Shown in pieces: positions 8,860 to 20,931 of a DNA stretch of 64,000 nt; position 1 is the first letter of the stretch; each line of letters opens with the position of its first letter. Made by a program: the position numbers and the translations under genes. This DNA is from Photorhabdus laumondii subsp. laumondii (GTDB lineage Bacteria; Pseudomonadota; Gammaproteobacteria; Enterobacterales; Enterobacteriaceae): NCBI RefSeq assembly GCF_003343245.1, contig NZ_CP024901.1, forward strand, positions 5,394,001 to 5,458,000, given 5' to 3'. Under the pieces are notes generated by a model. It saw only the letters and a list, made by a program, of their open reading frames with translations. It did no database searches and was not told the DNA's origin.

Positions 8860-11022
8860 TCAGACCATTTCAAGTCTGGCATAAGCAGCAACCAGCCACT
8901 TAATCCCTTCTCCTTGAAACGCGATTTGCAATCGGCTATGTTCACCACTTCCCTCCATATTGACAATGGTTCCTTCACCAAATTTAGGATGACGAACACG
9001 TTGCCCAAGAGCATAACCGCTATCATTGGCGCTAATTGGTGTACCTAACCGACTATGACTAACCGGACGAGATACTGTCGCACGTAACCGAACTTCTTCA
9101 ATACATTCTGACGGCAGTTCCCCAATAAAACGAGATGGCCGATGATAAACCTCTTTGCCATATAAACGACGACTTTCGGCATAAGTGATGGTCAGCTTTT
9201 CCATTGCACGTGTCAGACCCACATAAGCCAAGCGACGCTCCTCTTCCAAACGTCCACCTTCTTCAATCGACATCTGACTTGGGAACATGCCTTCTTCCAT
9301 ACCAACAATAAATACCTGTGGGAATTCCAGTCCCTTCGCCGAATGTAATGTCATCAGTTGCACCGAATCCTGATAGGCATCGGCCTGCCCTTCTCCCGAT
9401 TCCAGCGCAGCATGGGAAAGAAACGCCTGCAATGGCGTGAAATTTTCATCCTCATCCTGATAACTAAACTGGCGAGTCGCCGTGACAAGTTCTTCAAGGT
9501 TTTCAATACGCGCCTGCGCTTTTTCACCTTTTTCCTGCTGATACATTGCTCGCAGGCCAGAATCACGGATAATCCTGTCAGTCTGAACATGCAATGGCAT
9601 ATCTTCAGTTTCTGTCGATAATGCGTCAATTAGTTCAATAAAACGCTGTAAGGAAGCAGCGGCACGCCCAGCCAACACTTTCTCTTGCAGCAATATCTGA
9701 CAACAATCCCACAACGTTTGCTGCCGTTCACGCGCCGCCTGGCGCACAATATCTAACGTTCTGTCACCAATACCACGGGTAGGCGTATTCACCACACGTT
9801 CAAACGCCGCGTCATCATGACGATTGGCAATCAAACGCAGGTAAGCCAGTGCATCTTTAATTTCCTGACGTTCAAAGAATCGTTGACCACCATAAATACG
9901 GTATGGCATTGATGCCTGTAACAGCGCCTCTTCCAGTACACGGGACTGCGCGTTGCTGCGGTAAAGTATGGCACAGTTTTTCAGGGCACCACCATTTTCA
10001 AGCCAGTTTTTTATCCGGCTGACCACATAACGGGCTTCATCCAGTTCATTAAATGCACAATAAAGGGAGATGGGCTCACCCTCTACCCCATCAGTCCACA
10101 AATTTTTACCCAGACGATCACTGTTATTGGCAATCAGTGTATTGGCAACTTTCAGAATATTACTGGTGGAACGGTAATTCTGCTCCAAACGGATAGTTTC
10201 AGCACCGGGAAAATCTTTCAGGAAACGCTGAATATTCTCAACTTGAGCCCCACGCCAACCATAAATAGATTGATCATCATCCCCAACAATCATCACTTTG
10301 CCTGTTTCTCCTGCCAACAGATGGATCCAAGCATATTGAATACTGTTAGTGTCCTGAAACTCATCCACTAGAATATTAGTAAAGCGGCCACGGTAATGTT
10401 GCAGGATCTGAGGTTTATTCAGCCACAACTCATGAGCTCGCAGTAAAAGCTCAGCAAAATCCACTAGCCCGGCCCGATCACAAGCCTCCTGGTAAGCCTG
10501 ATAAATTTTCTGCCATGTCGCCTCAACAGGATTGCCATAACTTTCAATATGCTGTGGCCGCAATCCTTCATCTTTTTTACCATTGATGTACCACATGCCT
10601 TGACGAGCTGGCCATTGTTTATCATCCAGATTCATCGCTTTGATAATGCGTTTAAGCAGGCGATTTTGATCTTCACTGTCAAGAATCTGAAAATCCTGTG
10701 GCAAATTAGCATCCAGATGATGGGCTCGTAATAAACGATGAGCCAAACCGTGAAACGTACCAATCCACATTCCACCTTGACTGGTACCGATCAAGTTTTC
10801 AATCCGATGACGCATCTCCGCAGCCGCTTTATTGGTGAAGGTCACAGCCATAACAGAAAATGGCGAAGCCTTCTCCACCGATAGCAACCAAGCAATTCGG
10901 TGTACTAGAACCCGGGTTTTACCACTCCCCGCGCCAGCTAATACCAACATATTAGTCCGCGGAGCAGCTACAGCTTCCCGTTGTTTGTCATTCAGACTTT
11001 CGAGCAGATAGGAGACGTCCAT
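8860..11022 (-). CDS. uvrD: DNA helicase II
   Basis: A 3'-5' superfamily 1A helicase acting in nucleotide excision and mismatch repair. Walker A is [11 protein letters not shown] (about residue 30), Walker B is ILVDEFQDTN, and motif III includes [14 protein letters not shown]. With the start at MDVSYLLESLNDKQRE the protein is 720 residues, identical in length to E. coli UvrD. The open frame extends 9 codons further upstream, but that extension has no counterpart in E. coli UvrD. A LexA box lies 38 bp upstream, so SOS control is expected. Confidence 0.97.
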   Translation of the reverse strand: MDVSYLLESLNDKQREAVAAPRTNMLVLAGAGSGKTRVLVHRIAWLLSVEKASPFSVMAVTFTNKAAAEMRHRIENLIGTSQGGMWIGTFHGLAHRLLRAHHLDANLPQDFQILDSEDQNRLLKRIIKAMNLDDKQWPARQGMWYINGKKDEGLRPQHIESYGNPVEATWQKIYQAYQEACDRAGLVDFAELLLRAHELWLNKPQILQHYRGRFTNILVDEFQDTNSIQYAWIHLLAGETGKVMIVGDDDQSIYGWRGAQVENIQRFLKDFPGAETIRLEQNYRSTSNILKVANTLIANNSDRLGKNLWTDGVEGEPISLYCAFNELDEARYVVSRIKNWLENGGALKNCAILYRSNAQSRVLEEALLQASMPYRIYGGQRFFERQEIKDALAYLRLIANRHDDAAFERVVNTPTRGIGDRTLDIVRQAARERQQTLWDCCQILLQEKVLAGRAAASLQRFIELIDALSTETEDMPLHVQTDRIIRDSGLRAMYQQEKGEKAQARIENLEELVTATRQFSYQDEDENFTPLQAFLSHAALESGEGQADAYQDSVQLMTLHSAKGLEFPQVFIVGMEEGMFPSQMSIEEGGRLEEERRLAYVGLTRAMEKLTITYAESRRLYGKEVYHRPSRFIGELPSECIEEVRLRATVSRPVSHSRLGTPISANDSGYALGQRVRHPKFGEGTIVNMEGSGEHSRLQIAFQGEGIKWLVAAYARLEMV

Positions 11023-11059
11023 AGTTACCATCAATTGATTAGACAGCACCCAGAGGTTG

Positions 11060-11075
11060 CTGTGTTTTTATACAG
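11060..11075 (-). promoter_or_regulatory. LexA (SOS) box upstream of uvrD
   Basis: On the minus strand the 16-mer CTGTATAAAAACACAG matches the LexA consensus CTGT-N8-ACAG with both half-sites perfect. It lies 38 bp before the uvrD start and within the gap to yigB. E. coli uvrD has a LexA site in the same place. Confidence 0.85.
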
Positions 11076-11088
11076 AATAATTTCTTGA

Positions 11089-11805
11089 TTATATCAATGC
11101 TGTCAAAGAAGCCAAATCGTAAATCTCAATGTGAGGCAGTAGGCGGCTTTCCATCGTCTGCAATAATTTTTTATTCTTAGTATTCATCCAGCAAGCTTGC
11201 ATACCACTACCCAGCGCTCCTGCCACATCAGTATTCAAGTCATCACCAATATGTAAGATTTGCCCAAGCGCTAAACCCAGACGATCCGCGGCCAAACAGT
11301 ACATATCGCTGCAAGGTTTTGCGCGTCCATCAGGGCCAGCTTGCAGCACAAATTTAAAATAAGGGGCAAGACCACAGGCGGCTGGTTCTGCATTGCCATT
11401 AGTAATGGCTACCAGTGGCATTTGTTCAGCAAGTGCCGCCAGAGTTTTATGTGTTGATTCAGGGATATCAATTCGATTACGCCAAAGTGTGAAATGCGCC
11501 ATGACATCATCTGCCCCCCGATCAGCGTCTTCACGGCTAAAACCGTAATGGCAAAACATCAACTTTGAGGAGTACCAGCGCCATAAAGTCATGTCATGAT
11601 AAATTTCAGGATGCTGCTCAAGTGTCAATTCACGGAAAGCACATAGATCCTGATGATTAAGGTGGCTGAACCTAGGATCATACTGCCGTACAAAGTTCAG
11701 TACTTCCTCTTCTGCCTTATCCATGACTGGATGATTATCATACAGCGTATCATCCAGATCAAATGTCATCGCTAACACTGGCGCAAGAGGCCGGTAAAAA
11801 CGCAT
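11089..11805 (-). CDS. yigB: HAD-family FMN/sugar-phosphate phosphatase
   Basis: 238 residues, as in E. coli. HAD motif I is FDLDDTLYDN near the N-terminus, motif II is AITNGNAEP, and motif IV is HIGDDLNTDVAGA. E. coli YigB dephosphorylates FMN to riboflavin and also 5-amino-6-(5-phosphoribitylamino)uracil. Its start overlaps the xerC stop by one base, so it is coupled to xerC. Confidence 0.93.
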   Translation of the reverse strand: MRFYRPLAPVLAMTFDLDDTLYDNHPVMDKAEEEVLNFVRQYDPRFSHLNHQDLCAFRELTLEQHPEIYHDMTLWRWYSSKLMFCHYGFSREDADRGADDVMAHFTLWRNRIDIPESTHKTLAALAEQMPLVAITNGNAEPAACGLAPYFKFVLQAGPDGRAKPCSDMYCLAADRLGLALGQILHIGDDLNTDVAGALGSGMQACWMNTKNKKLLQTMESRLLPHIEIYDLASLTALI

Positions 11806-12716
11806 TACGATTTCCCCCGTTTGGCTCTGGGATGGGCGACATCATACACTTTTGTCAAATGCTGGAAATCTAAATGAGTATAGATTTGTGTGGAGGATAG
11901 GCTGGCATGACCCAGTAATTCCTGAACTGCGCGCAAATCACCACTGGATTCCAGAATATGAGTGGCAAAAGAGTGACGCAATTTATGAGGATGAATATGA
12001 CTGCTCATTCCCTGGCGTATTCCCCACTGCGCAAATCGTTTTTGTACATTACGGGTTGATATCCGCCGCCCACGCTTTGAGACAAAAACAGCATTATCCT
12101 CCGGCTCGAATAGCTCCCGCATCGCCAACCAACGATTAAGCCATTCAACCGCGGTATGTCCCAAAGGCACCTTCCGCTCTTTACTGCCTTTACCTGAAAC
12201 CCATACTTCCCCACTTTCAAGATCCAGATGCTGGCAATCAAGACCCACCAACTCCGACAAACGTAATCCAGCACCATACATCACTTCCAACATCGTCCGG
12301 TCACGCACCGATAATGGATCATTAAAATTGATATTCAGCAGTTGGTTCACTTCATCCACATCGATATTTTTCGGCAAATGACGCTTGGTTCCCGGCGTGC
12401 TGACGGTTTTACTCGGATTAACGGAAATTTCTCCTTGAATTACCTGCCAATCAAGAAAACTGCGCAAGGAAGATAAACGCAACGCCAAGTTAGCTGATTG
12501 CAAACCAGCCCGACGACTACGTGTTACCAACATTCTCACTTTCGCGGGATCAAGATCTTGCCATTGGCTGACACCCATTTCTAAAACCATCTCAGCCAAT
12601 GTAGCAAGATGGCGACGATAATGGGTGATAGTCACGGGACTTAATCGACGCTCTACCCTGAGGTAGCGCAAAAATGCCTCAATCGGCTCCAGTAACTGGT
12701 CAATTTCCTGCATCAT
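11805..12716 (-). CDS. xerC: Tyrosine recombinase for chromosome dimer resolution
   Basis: 303 residues with the catalytic set of tyrosine recombinases: Arg in [33 protein letters not shown] with the nucleophilic tyrosine. XerC acts with XerD at dif. The stop overlaps yigB by one base and the start overlaps the upstream gene by four (ATGA). Two adjacent ATG codons begin the frame, so the true start may be one codon later. Confidence 0.96.
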   Translation of the reverse strand: MMQEIDQLLEPIEAFLRYLRVERRLSPVTITHYRRHLATLAEMVLEMGVSQWQDLDPAKVRMLVTRSRRAGLQSANLALRLSSLRSFLDWQVIQGEISVNPSKTVSTPGTKRHLPKNIDVDEVNQLLNINFNDPLSVRDRTMLEVMYGAGLRLSELVGLDCQHLDLESGEVWVSGKGSKERKVPLGHTAVEWLNRWLAMRELFEPEDNAVFVSKRGRRISTRNVQKRFAQWGIRQGMSSHIHPHKLRHSFATHILESSGDLRAVQELLGHASLSSTQIYTHLDFQHLTKVYDVAHPRAKRGKS

Positions 12717-13438
12717 ATGCGTTTAATCCAACGAGACAATATATCCGGCAATAACTTAGCCAGATGCTCAAGCATGTCAGTTCCCATGCCTTCTTGATAA
12801 TGTTGATGATTCCGACTGTTAAATATCACCATACCCAGTTCGCCCCTCGTTCCCAATAGAGAGACGGCAACCGAACCGACCTGCCGAACTTGCGGCAACA
12901 ACAATAGAATTTCCGGCCCATTTAGCATACCGAGATAGTGGTTTTTATTACCAAAACGCTGAATACGGATTGGTTCAAAAGCATTGCGAGAAAGCGCTAA
13001 ATCAGGCGCATCAAGTGGTGCACCAATATGCCATTTATCACTGAAAAGACGGATACTGGCACTATTTAGTCCCATATTCTTAGCCCATAAACTTAACCGA
13101 CTAAGCATATCTTGCAAACTCTCTGCCGCAACCAAATTAACAAGTAATTTAAGCAACTGCTCAAACAGTTGTTCGTTCACTCTCGCCTGTTCCATGAGCA
13201 GAGTTATATCTTCTTCCAGATAAGCAATACGCGTTCTCTGGCGGCTCATATACCATTCAACCAAAGAAATCGTTTCTCTCACCGGGTGAGGAACCCGCAT
13301 CTGTTCAACGACACATGCATTACGGATAAAGAAATTGGGGTTTTCCAATAAATAATCCACAACAGTCTGATCATCAAGTATGTCATTGATGCTTAACTGC
13401 TCTTCTTTTTTCTCCATCTCCGATGCCCCGCAGCTCAA
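12713..13438 (-). CDS. yigA: DUF484 family protein
   Basis: 241 residues of the DUF484 (GAF-like) family; the segment [14 protein letters not shown] and the later [15 protein letters not shown] match E. coli YigA. The function is not known. It is conserved between dapF and xerC. The first eight residues (before MEKKEEQ) may not be translated. It has no membrane segment. Confidence 0.88.
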   Translation of the reverse strand: MSCGASEMEKKEEQLSINDILDDQTVVDYLLENPNFFIRNACVVEQMRVPHPVRETISLVEWYMSRQRTRIAYLEEDITLLMEQARVNEQLFEQLLKLLVNLVAAESLQDMLSRLSLWAKNMGLNSASIRLFSDKWHIGAPLDAPDLALSRNAFEPIRIQRFGNKNHYLGMLNGPEILLLLPQVRQVGSVAVSLLGTRGELGMVIFNSRNHQHYQEGMGTDMLEHLAKLLPDILSRWIKRI

Positions 13439-13449
13439 AACAGAATCGA

Positions 13450-14274
13450 TTACAGATGAATTGTGCCATCATAAACGTGCATCGCCGGTCCCGTCATATA
13501 GAGCGGTTTTCCCGGCCCATCCCAACAGATAAACAGTGAACCTCCCGGCAAATCTACCCGAACATGGTTGTCGAGCAATTGCTGCTGAATACCTACTGCT
13601 ACCGCTGCACAAGCACCACTGCCACAAGCTTGGGTTTCCCCAACACCACGTTCATAAACCCGTAAGCGAATATGACCACGGTTTAAAATTTGCATGAAAC
13701 CAATATTCGCCCGTTCAGGAAATCTTTCGTGGCTTTCCAAAGCTGGCCCCAAAATGTCTACTTCGGCCGTTTCCACATCTGGCACTTGAATCACACAATG
13801 AGGATTCCCCATAGAGACAACACCACAAAGAACAGTTCTCTCTGCTACCCGTAAAATATAGGTTTTTTCCGCCCTTAACGCACGAAATGGCACATGATGC
13901 GGCTCAAATTCAGGCTCCCCCATATTAACGCAAACCTGATCATCATTGGTGATACTCAACACCATCCGTCCCGATTGCGTGCTGACTTTAATATCACGCT
14001 TATTAATTAATCCCTTAAGGCGGACAAAACGGGCAAAACAACGCGCTCCATTGCCACATTGTGCAACTTCACTGCCGTCAGCATTAAAAATACGATAGTG
14101 AAAATCCATATCCGGATCATAAGGTGCTTCAACAATTAATAATTGATCAAAGCCCACACCGGTATGCCTATCTGCCAAACGACAGATCAGCTCTGGTGAG
14201 AAATAAACATTTTGGGTCACAGCATCAACGACCATAAAGTCATTACCCAGACCATGCATTTTGGAGAACTGCAT
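13450..14274 (-). CDS. dapF: Diaminopimelate epimerase
   Basis: 274 residues, same as E. coli. The two catalytic cysteines are visible in [15 protein letters not shown] (about Cys73) and [11 protein letters not shown] (about Cys217). DapF converts LL- to meso-diaminopimelate for lysine and peptidoglycan synthesis. The start is placed at 14274 ([13 protein letters not shown]) because GGTGGAG is 6 bp upstream and the family starts there; a longer frame begins four codons earlier. Confidence 0.96.
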   Translation of the reverse strand: MQFSKMHGLGNDFMVVDAVTQNVYFSPELICRLADRHTGVGFDQLLIVEAPYDPDMDFHYRIFNADGSEVAQCGNGARCFARFVRLKGLINKRDIKVSTQSGRMVLSITNDDQVCVNMGEPEFEPHHVPFRALRAEKTYILRVAERTVLCGVVSMGNPHCVIQVPDVETAEVDILGPALESHERFPERANIGFMQILNRGHIRLRVYERGVGETQACGSGACAAVAVGIQQQLLDNHVRVDLPGGSLFICWDGPGKPLYMTGPAMHVYDGTIHL

Positions 14275-14322
14275 ATCATGCTCCACCGTAAACCGTAGCG
14301 ACTAACTATCGGCTTATCTCGC

Positions 14323-14508
14323 TTATTTCTGAGAGGTACTATCCACTTGCTGCCCTTGCTGCTCAGTATTCGCGGGAATCTGAGATGCAGTTGTTGCCTT
14401 CTCGGTCGATGGTTGTTCTGGAGGAAAATAGAGAGGACCTTTCAGTCCACAGCCGGAAAGTACAAATAAGGTTATGATAGCCAGAAATCCACGTAATTTT
14501 TTCTTCAT
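14323..14508 (-). CDS. lptM: Small lipoprotein assisting LptD maturation
   Basis: 61 residues: a signal peptide (KKKLRGFLAIITLFV), a lipobox LSGC, then GLKGPLYFPPEQP, the conserved LptM/YifL segment, and a Gln/Ser/Thr-rich tail. LptM is an outer-membrane lipoprotein that supports disulfide formation in the LPS translocon. The position upstream of dapF matches E. coli. Confidence 0.9.
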   Translation of the reverse strand: MKKKLRGFLAIITLFVLSGCGLKGPLYFPPEQPSTEKATTASQIPANTEQQGQQVDSTSQK

Positions 14509-14586
14509 TGCATTAATGCCTGTAATTCATACGTCAATATTCTCTATAATCGCAGTTAGACCTCGAAAAGCAAATAGGAAATGAAG

Positions 14587-14907
14587 ATGAACGACAGTGA
14601 ATTTCACCAGTTAGCTGACCAACTGATACTTTATATCGAAGGGCAGTTAGATAATTATGATGGCAATGCTGATATCGACTGTGAAACCAATGGCGGTGTC
14701 ATGACCCTGAGCTTTGATAATGACAGCAAAATTATTATCAATCGCCAGGAACCTTTCCATCAAATCTGGCTGGCAACAAAAGGCGGTGGTTATCATTTTG
14801 ACTACAAAGAAGGTCAGTGGATTTGTGACCGCAGCGGGGACAATTTTTTAACCATGCTAGCATACGCCATCACCGAACAAAGTGGCGAACAGTTCAGTTT
14901 CCCATAA
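14587..14907 (+). CDS. cyaY: Frataxin-like iron-sulfur protein
   Basis: 106 residues from [13 protein letters not shown], as in E. coli CyaY. The acidic first helix and the strand [23 protein letters not shown] are diagnostic. CyaY binds iron and modulates IscS in Fe-S assembly. The ATG at 14587 is preferred over the one at 14581 because AGGAA ends 6 bp before it. It is divergent from lptM and convergent with cyaA. Confidence 0.94.
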   Translation: MNDSEFHQLADQLILYIEGQLDNYDGNADIDCETNGGVMTLSFDNDSKIIINRQEPFHQIWLATKGGGYHFDYKEGQWICDRSGDNFLTMLAYAITEQSGEQFSFP

Positions 14908-14914
14908 TTGAACC

Positions 14915-14933
14915 TACCCCGCATCGCGGGGTA
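14915..14933. terminator. Hairpin between convergent cyaY and cyaA
   Basis: A perfect 8-bp stem TACCCCGC / GCGGGGTA with a 3-base loop between the two stop codons. No T-tract follows on either side, so it may act as a weak or bidirectional terminator. Confidence 0.5.
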
Positions 14934-14935
14934 AA

Positions 14936-17506
14936 TCAGTAATGTGACACAGAACGATAAAGTTCTGGCTGCTCTTCATTTTCCCCATCATGAGCCACAC
15001 ACAAATGTGAAAAAGATGATCCACTAAATGGAATCACCTGAATCTGGCCTTTCATTTGCACAATCTGATAAAACTGTGGCAAGTTAAAGTTGATAAAACT
15101 TGATCCATAGGTAAACCGATCATGAGATGAAGAATAAAACCGACTGACGTCGCGTACCAATTCTTCCTTACTTCCCTCGCAATGAGAATAAATTTCTACC
15201 CGGTTGGTTTCATCCAGAATATAAATATTAAAACTTTGATTATCTTGCGTATTTTCGAAGAAAAATTGAATAATACCCTCACTGGCAAAGCCATCAACCA
15301 CCGCGGGTAAATGTGTCTCTTTGGTATTAATTTTCACCGGCAACCCATGCAATTTGTTATTAGAGATTGCCCCATAGAATTCCACGGCATTTTCCAATTT
15401 CTGCACAGATACGTTAAGACGTTCAAAGAACAGCCCCCAAGTCTGGCCGGCAATACGTAATGCTTTAAAACGACCTGGGTCCTGACGATTGCTGGATAAA
15501 CGTAATTCAATACATTCAGATACCAGTTGCTGGATCCGAGTTCGAATAAGCCCTCGTAAATGTTCGCTGTAACAGAACACTTCAACCGCCGCTGGCGGCG
15601 CAGCATCTTGATGCATTTTGCCCAGTATGGTCTTCAACGCTTCCAGCACAGATTGCCCACCACTAAAGTGTAAGGTCCTCACTTCATTCCATGAATTACG
15701 ATAAAGTAAGTCAATGCTTTCCACCAAACACTGTTGCGATTCACCAAAACTGAATACATCAAGCTTACGGAAATCAAAATGTACAACCTGATTGGAGAAC
15801 TCAGCGGTCGGATCTTTCTCCAGATTGACAATTATTGCCAAATGACGAATTTCACACGGGCTATAGAGTGCTTTCGGTGTCGGTGATGGCAGGCGGATAG
15901 GAAAATGAGTAGAAATATCATTAATCAATTCATGCAGCTTCAGCTCATCACATTGAGTTTCGCCATGATGAATATGGATACACGATTTTTCTGTTAACAA
16001 GCCGTTAAAGTAGGTCCACGACACCAGTTTATTGAGATAACGATTATATTCCAGAGGTTGATGACCAATGATCGATCCAATAGCCGGAGCCTGATTGTAG
16101 AGATACCAACCGCTACGGTTTGCACGCCCTTGAGGAACATAAATAAATGTTAAATTTTTCTCTGATAGATCTGGCGAAATTTGCGGATTAACCAGCGTTA
16201 CTTTCCCTGGCAATGCTTCAAATGCAGCATAAAGTTTACGCGTCAGCACACCAATATCCTGTGGACTGGCACTGACACTCAGATTATTACGGCGGGCAAA
16301 ACGGATAAGATTACGATAGCTCTGCATCATGGTATCGAGCAGTTCATTATGCGCATCACGAACCTGTTCAATTTTCCATAAGTTGCGGTTATCCAAAATT
16401 TTCAACCGCTCTGGATCCCACTTCCACTCATAGATCAGTTGGGTCAAAACCTGGCGTCGCCAGCCAATGCAGCCTTTATCATCTTGATTTAGAGAGAGTT
16501 TTTCACAAACTTTTAAATAAAAACATCGACGTATTAGATCTAAACGGGTCGTATCATTAATTTCAATCAGATAACGGGTAACACGCTCAAGCATCATGCT
16601 GTATGCGTCAAGGCCAAAGGAAACTATTTCACCTGCATGTAGGCGCTGTTTCATCTCCATTGCCAGTAACTTACCATTGGGATATTCCCAAGAATACGCT
16701 TCCAGTAACAAGCTTTTTAATACGGCTTTATAAGGGGAATCGATACTTTTGTAGAGTTGCCATAAGCTAGCACCAAAGTACTCTTCAGCAGATAGCTCAC
16801 CCAATCCACCGAGATCAAGCCACTCATTTGGCGTCAGAACACCTTGCGCATAAAGCGATAAAACATATTCATCATAATGGCGTTCTTCTTCTACAGGCAC
16901 CATTTCCCATAACAAACGCTTACCCGCCATACGTACAGCGGTACGATAAAATTCATCAAGTAACAGAATATGCTGAGTAGAGCCGCAATCCTCACCACCG
17001 AGGCTACCACTCGCATTGTGGCGAAAGCGGTTTTCATCAATAAGAAAAAAATTGACTTCAATACCAAGCGCTGCCGCCCACTGCTCAATAAGCGTACACT
17101 TACGTTGCAGCAAAAGGCGCTCATCATTATCAAGCCATGACTGATGACATACCCAGATATCCAAATCAGAACAACCGCTCTGCCCGATTGATGAAGTACT
17201 GCCCATTGAGTAAATACCGGTAATAGGAAGTTCACCATTGGCAGGCTGTTCTATGAAGTGATCTAATTTATTTTCTAAATCATTAAGATAAGATTTTTGT
17301 GCTTCATCATGCACGAAAAAACATACGCCATAGGGAACATTACCGTTAATGTAACCTGGCATCATCGAATGATGATAGTGCAATAATACTGGCAGTAAAC
17401 TGTATACCTGTTTAAATTCCGCACTCATGGCGGTAGAGGCGCGTTCTAACCTGAGTTGGTTTATCGCATCCAGTCTCTGCTTCAGTGTTTCGATATAAAG
17501 GTACAA
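14936..17506 (-). CDS. cyaA: Class I adenylate cyclase
   Basis: 856 residues aligning end to end with E. coli CyaA (848). The N-terminal catalytic half includes [20 protein letters not shown] with the nucleotidyltransferase aspartates; the C-terminal half is the regulatory region controlled by EIIA-Glc. The start is TTG (TTG TAC CTT TAT), as in E. coli, where the weak codon limits expression. A CRP site upstream suggests feedback by cAMP-CRP. Confidence 0.97.
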   Translation of the reverse strand: MYLYIETLKQRLDAINQLRLERASTAMSAEFKQVYSLLPVLLHYHHSMMPGYINGNVPYGVCFFVHDEAQKSYLNDLENKLDHFIEQPANGELPITGIYSMGSTSSIGQSGCSDLDIWVCHQSWLDNDERLLLQRKCTLIEQWAAALGIEVNFFLIDENRFRHNASGSLGGEDCGSTQHILLLDEFYRTAVRMAGKRLLWEMVPVEEERHYDEYVLSLYAQGVLTPNEWLDLGGLGELSAEEYFGASLWQLYKSIDSPYKAVLKSLLLEAYSWEYPNGKLLAMEMKQRLHAGEIVSFGLDAYSMMLERVTRYLIEINDTTRLDLIRRCFYLKVCEKLSLNQDDKGCIGWRRQVLTQLIYEWKWDPERLKILDNRNLWKIEQVRDAHNELLDTMMQSYRNLIRFARRNNLSVSASPQDIGVLTRKLYAAFEALPGKVTLVNPQISPDLSEKNLTFIYVPQGRANRSGWYLYNQAPAIGSIIGHQPLEYNRYLNKLVSWTYFNGLLTEKSCIHIHHGETQCDELKLHELINDISTHFPIRLPSPTPKALYSPCEIRHLAIIVNLEKDPTAEFSNQVVHFDFRKLDVFSFGESQQCLVESIDLLYRNSWNEVRTLHFSGGQSVLEALKTILGKMHQDAAPPAAVEVFCYSEHLRGLIRTRIQQLVSECIELRLSSNRQDPGRFKALRIAGQTWGLFFERLNVSVQKLENAVEFYGAISNNKLHGLPVKINTKETHLPAVVDGFASEGIIQFFFENTQDNQSFNIYILDETNRVEIYSHCEGSKEELVRDVSRFYSSSHDRFTYGSSFINFNLPQFYQIVQMKGQIQVIPFSGSSFSHLCVAHDGENEEQPELYRSVSHY

Positions 17507-17610
17507 GACGTCTCGCCCGATTGAGTTCCAGTGCCCAGATAAATCCCCCGTTTCCGGCTGTTATAGCTCTATGGAATTATTTAGAATGATTTTTACCAAT
17601 TTATTACCGG

Positions 17611-17632
17611 AAACGTGATCAATTTAACACCT
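17611..17632 (-). promoter_or_regulatory. CRP-binding site upstream of cyaA
   Basis: On the minus strand the 22-bp block reads GTGTTAAATTGATCACGTTT within its centre and, as I recall it, equals the E. coli cyaA CRP operator used for autorepression. It lies about 105 bp before the TTG start. Confidence 0.75.
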
Positions 17633-18104
17633 TGTCGATAAACCGTAAAGTCAGTAAAGCAATTGAATTCGATGTCTTATCGTACGAAAAATCAAATAAT
17701 ACATTGTTATATATAGAAATAATCAAAAAACCCATACCATTTATACCCTCATTATATGAAAGAAATTTTCTCTGCCCATTTTTTCAAGTTAATGTGCGTA
17801 ATATCTTGTTATCATCAACCCTACAGAAATGACTCCGTTGGCTATATTTTAATTAATGATTTTTTCCATTCGGGATTCTTTAATTACAGAAATAATTTAC
17901 TGGAAAAGTTAATTCATAATTAAATCAATTTACTTTCATCAATATCAAAATAATTTAAAAAATTAAAATTTATTTTATGCTTTAACATAACCGGCATCTC
18001 TTCTTCTCAGCTCCTAACTGGAAAAAAAACAGCCGAAGTGTTAAAACGAGTGTTATGTTTTTTCATTTATTGACGGCTGAAAAGCCTGAGAAATACAACC
18101 AGCT
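17633..18104. other. Divergent cyaA-hemC intergenic region
   Basis: About 470 bp of AT-rich DNA between the CRP site and hemC. It must hold the hemC promoter. A 66-codon open frame (17632-17832) has no ribosome site or recognisable sequence and is not called. A long-loop inverted repeat (CAGCCG ... CGGCTG) lies near 18030-18080. Confidence 0.5.
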
Positions 18105-19046
18105 ATGTCAACTAAAACCATCCGTATCGCAACCCGCCAAAGCCCTTTAGCTATGTGGCAAGCGCTGTATGTTCAGCAAAAACTGCAACAATGTCACCCA
18201 GATCTGGAAGTTCAACTGGTTCCAATGGTAACCCAGGGCGATGTCATTCTGGACACGCCTCTGGCAAAAATCGGAGGAAAAGGGCTGTTTGTCAAAGAGT
18301 TAGAGTTAGCTCTACTTGAAGGCCGAGCCGATATCGCCGTCCATTCAATGAAAGACGTCCCGATCTCTTTTCCTGAGGGGCTAGGTCTGGTCACTATTTG
18401 TGAACGTGATGATCCTCGTGATGCTTTCGTCTCTGTGAAATATCACTCTCTGGATGAATTGCCAACAGGCAGCATCGTTGGCACATCAAGTTTACGCCGC
18501 CAGTGTCAACTCCGTGAATTACGTCCTGATCTGATTGTCCGTGACCTTCGGGGCAATGTTGGAACCCGCCTGAACAAGTTGGATAATGGTCACTATGATG
18601 CAATCATCCTTGCCGTCGCAGGATTGAAAAGGTTAAAACTGCATGAGCGTATCCGTACGCCGTTGACGGCAGAACAATCATTACCTGCCGTTGGTCAAGG
18701 CGCGGTAGGAATTGAATGCCGCCTAGACGACCAACAAACACAAACTCTGTTAGCACCATTAAACCACTATGATACAGAAGTTTGTGTTCTTGCCGAACGT
18801 GCGATGAATACCCGACTGGAAGGAGGCTGCCAAGTACCAATAGGTAGCTATGCTATCTGGCAGGACGGGAAAATCTGGTTACGGGCATTAGTTGGCGCAC
18901 CTGATGGTAGCGTTATTATTCGCGGTGAGAGAACAGCTTTACCAAAAGATGCCTGCCAGGCAGGGGTTGAATTGGCAGAAGAGTTGTTGGAACGGGGAGC
19001 ACGGGAAATTCTAACCCAAGTTTATCGAGGAAATCCCTCCACATGA
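18105..19046 (+). CDS. hemC: Hydroxymethylbilane synthase (porphobilinogen deaminase)
   Basis: 313 residues. The cofactor-binding cysteine lies in [13 protein letters not shown], and the substrate region VHSMKDVP and [10 protein letters not shown] are present. HemC joins four porphobilinogens into hydroxymethylbilane for heme, siroheme and B12. It is the first gene of hemCDXY and overlaps hemD by four bases (ATGA). Confidence 0.97.
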   Translation: MSTKTIRIATRQSPLAMWQALYVQQKLQQCHPDLEVQLVPMVTQGDVILDTPLAKIGGKGLFVKELELALLEGRADIAVHSMKDVPISFPEGLGLVTICERDDPRDAFVSVKYHSLDELPTGSIVGTSSLRRQCQLRELRPDLIVRDLRGNVGTRLNKLDNGHYDAIILAVAGLKRLKLHERIRTPLTAEQSLPAVGQGAVGIECRLDDQQTQTLLAPLNHYDTEVCVLAERAMNTRLEGGCQVPIGSYAIWQDGKIWLRALVGAPDGSVIIRGERTALPKDACQAGVELAEELLERGAREILTQVYRGNPST

Positions 19047-19783
19047 GTATTCTGGTGACTCGCCCTGCTCCTGCCGGAGAGGAACTAGTCAGAAGGTTAC
19101 AGGCTGCGGGAAAAACAGCTTTCAGCGCACCTTTAATCAATATTCACCCAGGTTCAGAGCTGCCACAGCTAGCTGAGAAGCTTAACCCTCTAAATACCCG
19201 TGATATGGTATTTCTATTGTCAAAAAATGCAGTTTATTATGCAAACAATCAGTTAAATAAAATTAATCTGTCATGGCCCGACAAGCTGATTTATTATGCT
19301 ATCGGCAGATCAACCGCTCTGGCTTTTCATCAACTAACAGGTATGAATGTTATCTGGTCATCAGAGGGTGAGACCAGCGAAATCTTGCTAAAACTACCAT
19401 CGCTACATCAGGTTGAAAATAAACAAGCTTTGCTGCTCAGAGGAAATGGCGGGCGTGAACTTATTGCCCGGACGCTGACAGAAAGAGGTGCCACAGTTGA
19501 CTATTGTGAATGTTATTTCCGCCAGCCCGTAGACTACCCGGCAGCAGAATTCAGTGCCCACTGGCAAAAGTATGGAGTACAAACTTTAGTTGTAACCAGT
19601 GGCGAAATACTGCAACTGTTATATAACTTAATACCCGAAAGTGATCGAAACAGGTGGTTATTGCATTGCCGCCTGATTGTGGTAAGCGAACGTCTTGCAC
19701 ATGCCGCCCGAAATTTGGGCTGGCAGGATGTTAAAGTTGCAAAAAGTGCAGATAACGACGCCTTAATTCAGGCACTAGAATAA
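19043..19783 (+). CDS. hemD: Uroporphyrinogen-III synthase
   Basis: 246 residues of the two-domain HemD fold with the N-terminal [13 protein letters not shown] and later [12 protein letters not shown] typical of the family. It closes and inverts ring D to give uroporphyrinogen III. Sequence conservation in HemD is low, but the overlap with hemC and the length support the call. Confidence 0.94.
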   Translation: MSILVTRPAPAGEELVRRLQAAGKTAFSAPLINIHPGSELPQLAEKLNPLNTRDMVFLLSKNAVYYANNQLNKINLSWPDKLIYYAIGRSTALAFHQLTGMNVIWSSEGETSEILLKLPSLHQVENKQALLLRGNGGRELIARTLTERGATVDYCECYFRQPVDYPAAEFSAHWQKYGVQTLVVTSGEILQLLYNLIPESDRNRWLLHCRLIVVSERLAHAARNLGWQDVKVAKSADNDALIQALE

Positions 19784-19803
19784 ACTGACATGGGATGCCC
19801 ACT

Positions 19804-20928
19804 ATGACGGAGCAAAAACAGTCCTCCGAGACAGTTGAACAAACAAAAACTACGGTTGAAAACTCGCAACAGCTCGAAACCGCGCCTCAAAAGCAAGAAC
19901 GTTCTGGCACGCTAAAAAACATAATTGCTATTGCAATCATGCTGGCAATCGGTGGCGGTCTTTATTATTACGGACAGCAACAAAGCCATTTACTGAGTAC
20001 AGAGAACCACGAGCTACGCCAACAACTGGAATCATTGAAACAACAACAATCACAGGATAAACAGCATATTGAAGCGCTGTTTAAAGAACAATCACAGACT
20101 TTAAGCCATTTTTCCGCACAAAATGAGCAACTGGGTCATAGTCTACAAGAGTTACAGGCCAAAATCTCTGCGTTATCCAGTTCTGATGTAAAAAGCTGGC
20201 TACTAGCACAAGCTGATTTTCTGGTCAAAATGGCAGGCCGGAAATTATGGAATGATCAAGATATAGTCACCGCCGCTGCTCTGCTGAAAAATGCAGATGC
20301 CAGTCTCTCTGAAATGAATGATCCAAGCCTGATTGAAATCCGTCGTGCAATTACACAAGACATCAGTACATTATCTGCCATTAGTCAGATTGATTTTGAC
20401 GGCATTATCCTGCGAGTTAATCAGCTTTCTAACCAAGTAGATAACCTGCGTCTGGCTGACAATACAACCGATGGTTCGCCAATGGACGAAGATAATGATG
20501 AATTAACCGGTACATTATCTGAATGGCGCCAGAATCTGAGCAAAAGCTGGAAGAGTTTCATGGATAATTTCATTACCATCCGTCGCCGGGATACCGCAGC
20601 AGAGCCATTACTGGCACCAAATCAAGATATCTATCTACGAGAAAATATCCGAGCCCGTCTGTTGATTGCCGCCCAAGCAATACCCCGTCATCAAGGTGAA
20701 GTTTTTAAACAATCATTAGAAACAGTTTCAACTTGGGTTAGAGCTTACTTTGATATCAATGATCCCAATACCAAAGCATTCCTGGAAGAAATTGATTCAT
20801 TAAGCCAGCAGCCTGTTTCCATAACTGCGCCAGACCACCTTTCAAGCCAGCCTTTACTGGAAAAACTGATGCAAACCCGGGTTCGCAGCTTACTTTCCCA
20901 ATCTTCTGAAACTAATCAGGAGGGTTAA
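19804..20928 (+). CDS. hemX: HemX, membrane-anchored heme operon protein
   Basis: 374 residues from [10 protein letters not shown] short cytosolic tail, one transmembrane helix (about residues 38-58) and a Gln-rich coiled coil (about 65-125) are followed by a conserved domain ([36 protein letters not shown]). The family was once annotated as a uroporphyrin-III methyltransferase, but the sequence shows no such fold; the role is unclear. An ATG at 19795 is in frame, but the E. coli start matches 19804. Confidence 0.9.
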   Translation: MTEQKQSSETVEQTKTTVENSQQLETAPQKQERSGTLKNIIAIAIMLAIGGGLYYYGQQQSHLLSTENHELRQQLESLKQQQSQDKQHIEALFKEQSQTLSHFSAQNEQLGHSLQELQAKISALSSSDVKSWLLAQADFLVKMAGRKLWNDQDIVTAAALLKNADASLSEMNDPSLIEIRRAITQDISTLSAISQIDFDGIILRVNQLSNQVDNLRLADNTTDGSPMDEDNDELTGTLSEWRQNLSKSWKSFMDNFITIRRRDTAAEPLLAPNQDIYLRENIRARLLIAAQAIPRHQGEVFKQSLETVSTWVRAYFDINDPNTKAFLEEIDSLSQQPVSITAPDHLSSQPLLEKLMQTRVRSLLSQSSETNQEG

Positions 20929-20931
20929 GTT

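Noticed and set aside
17632..17832. 66-codon rightward frame in the cyaA-hemC gap
   Set aside because: AT-rich low-complexity, no ribosome site, no similarity known to me.
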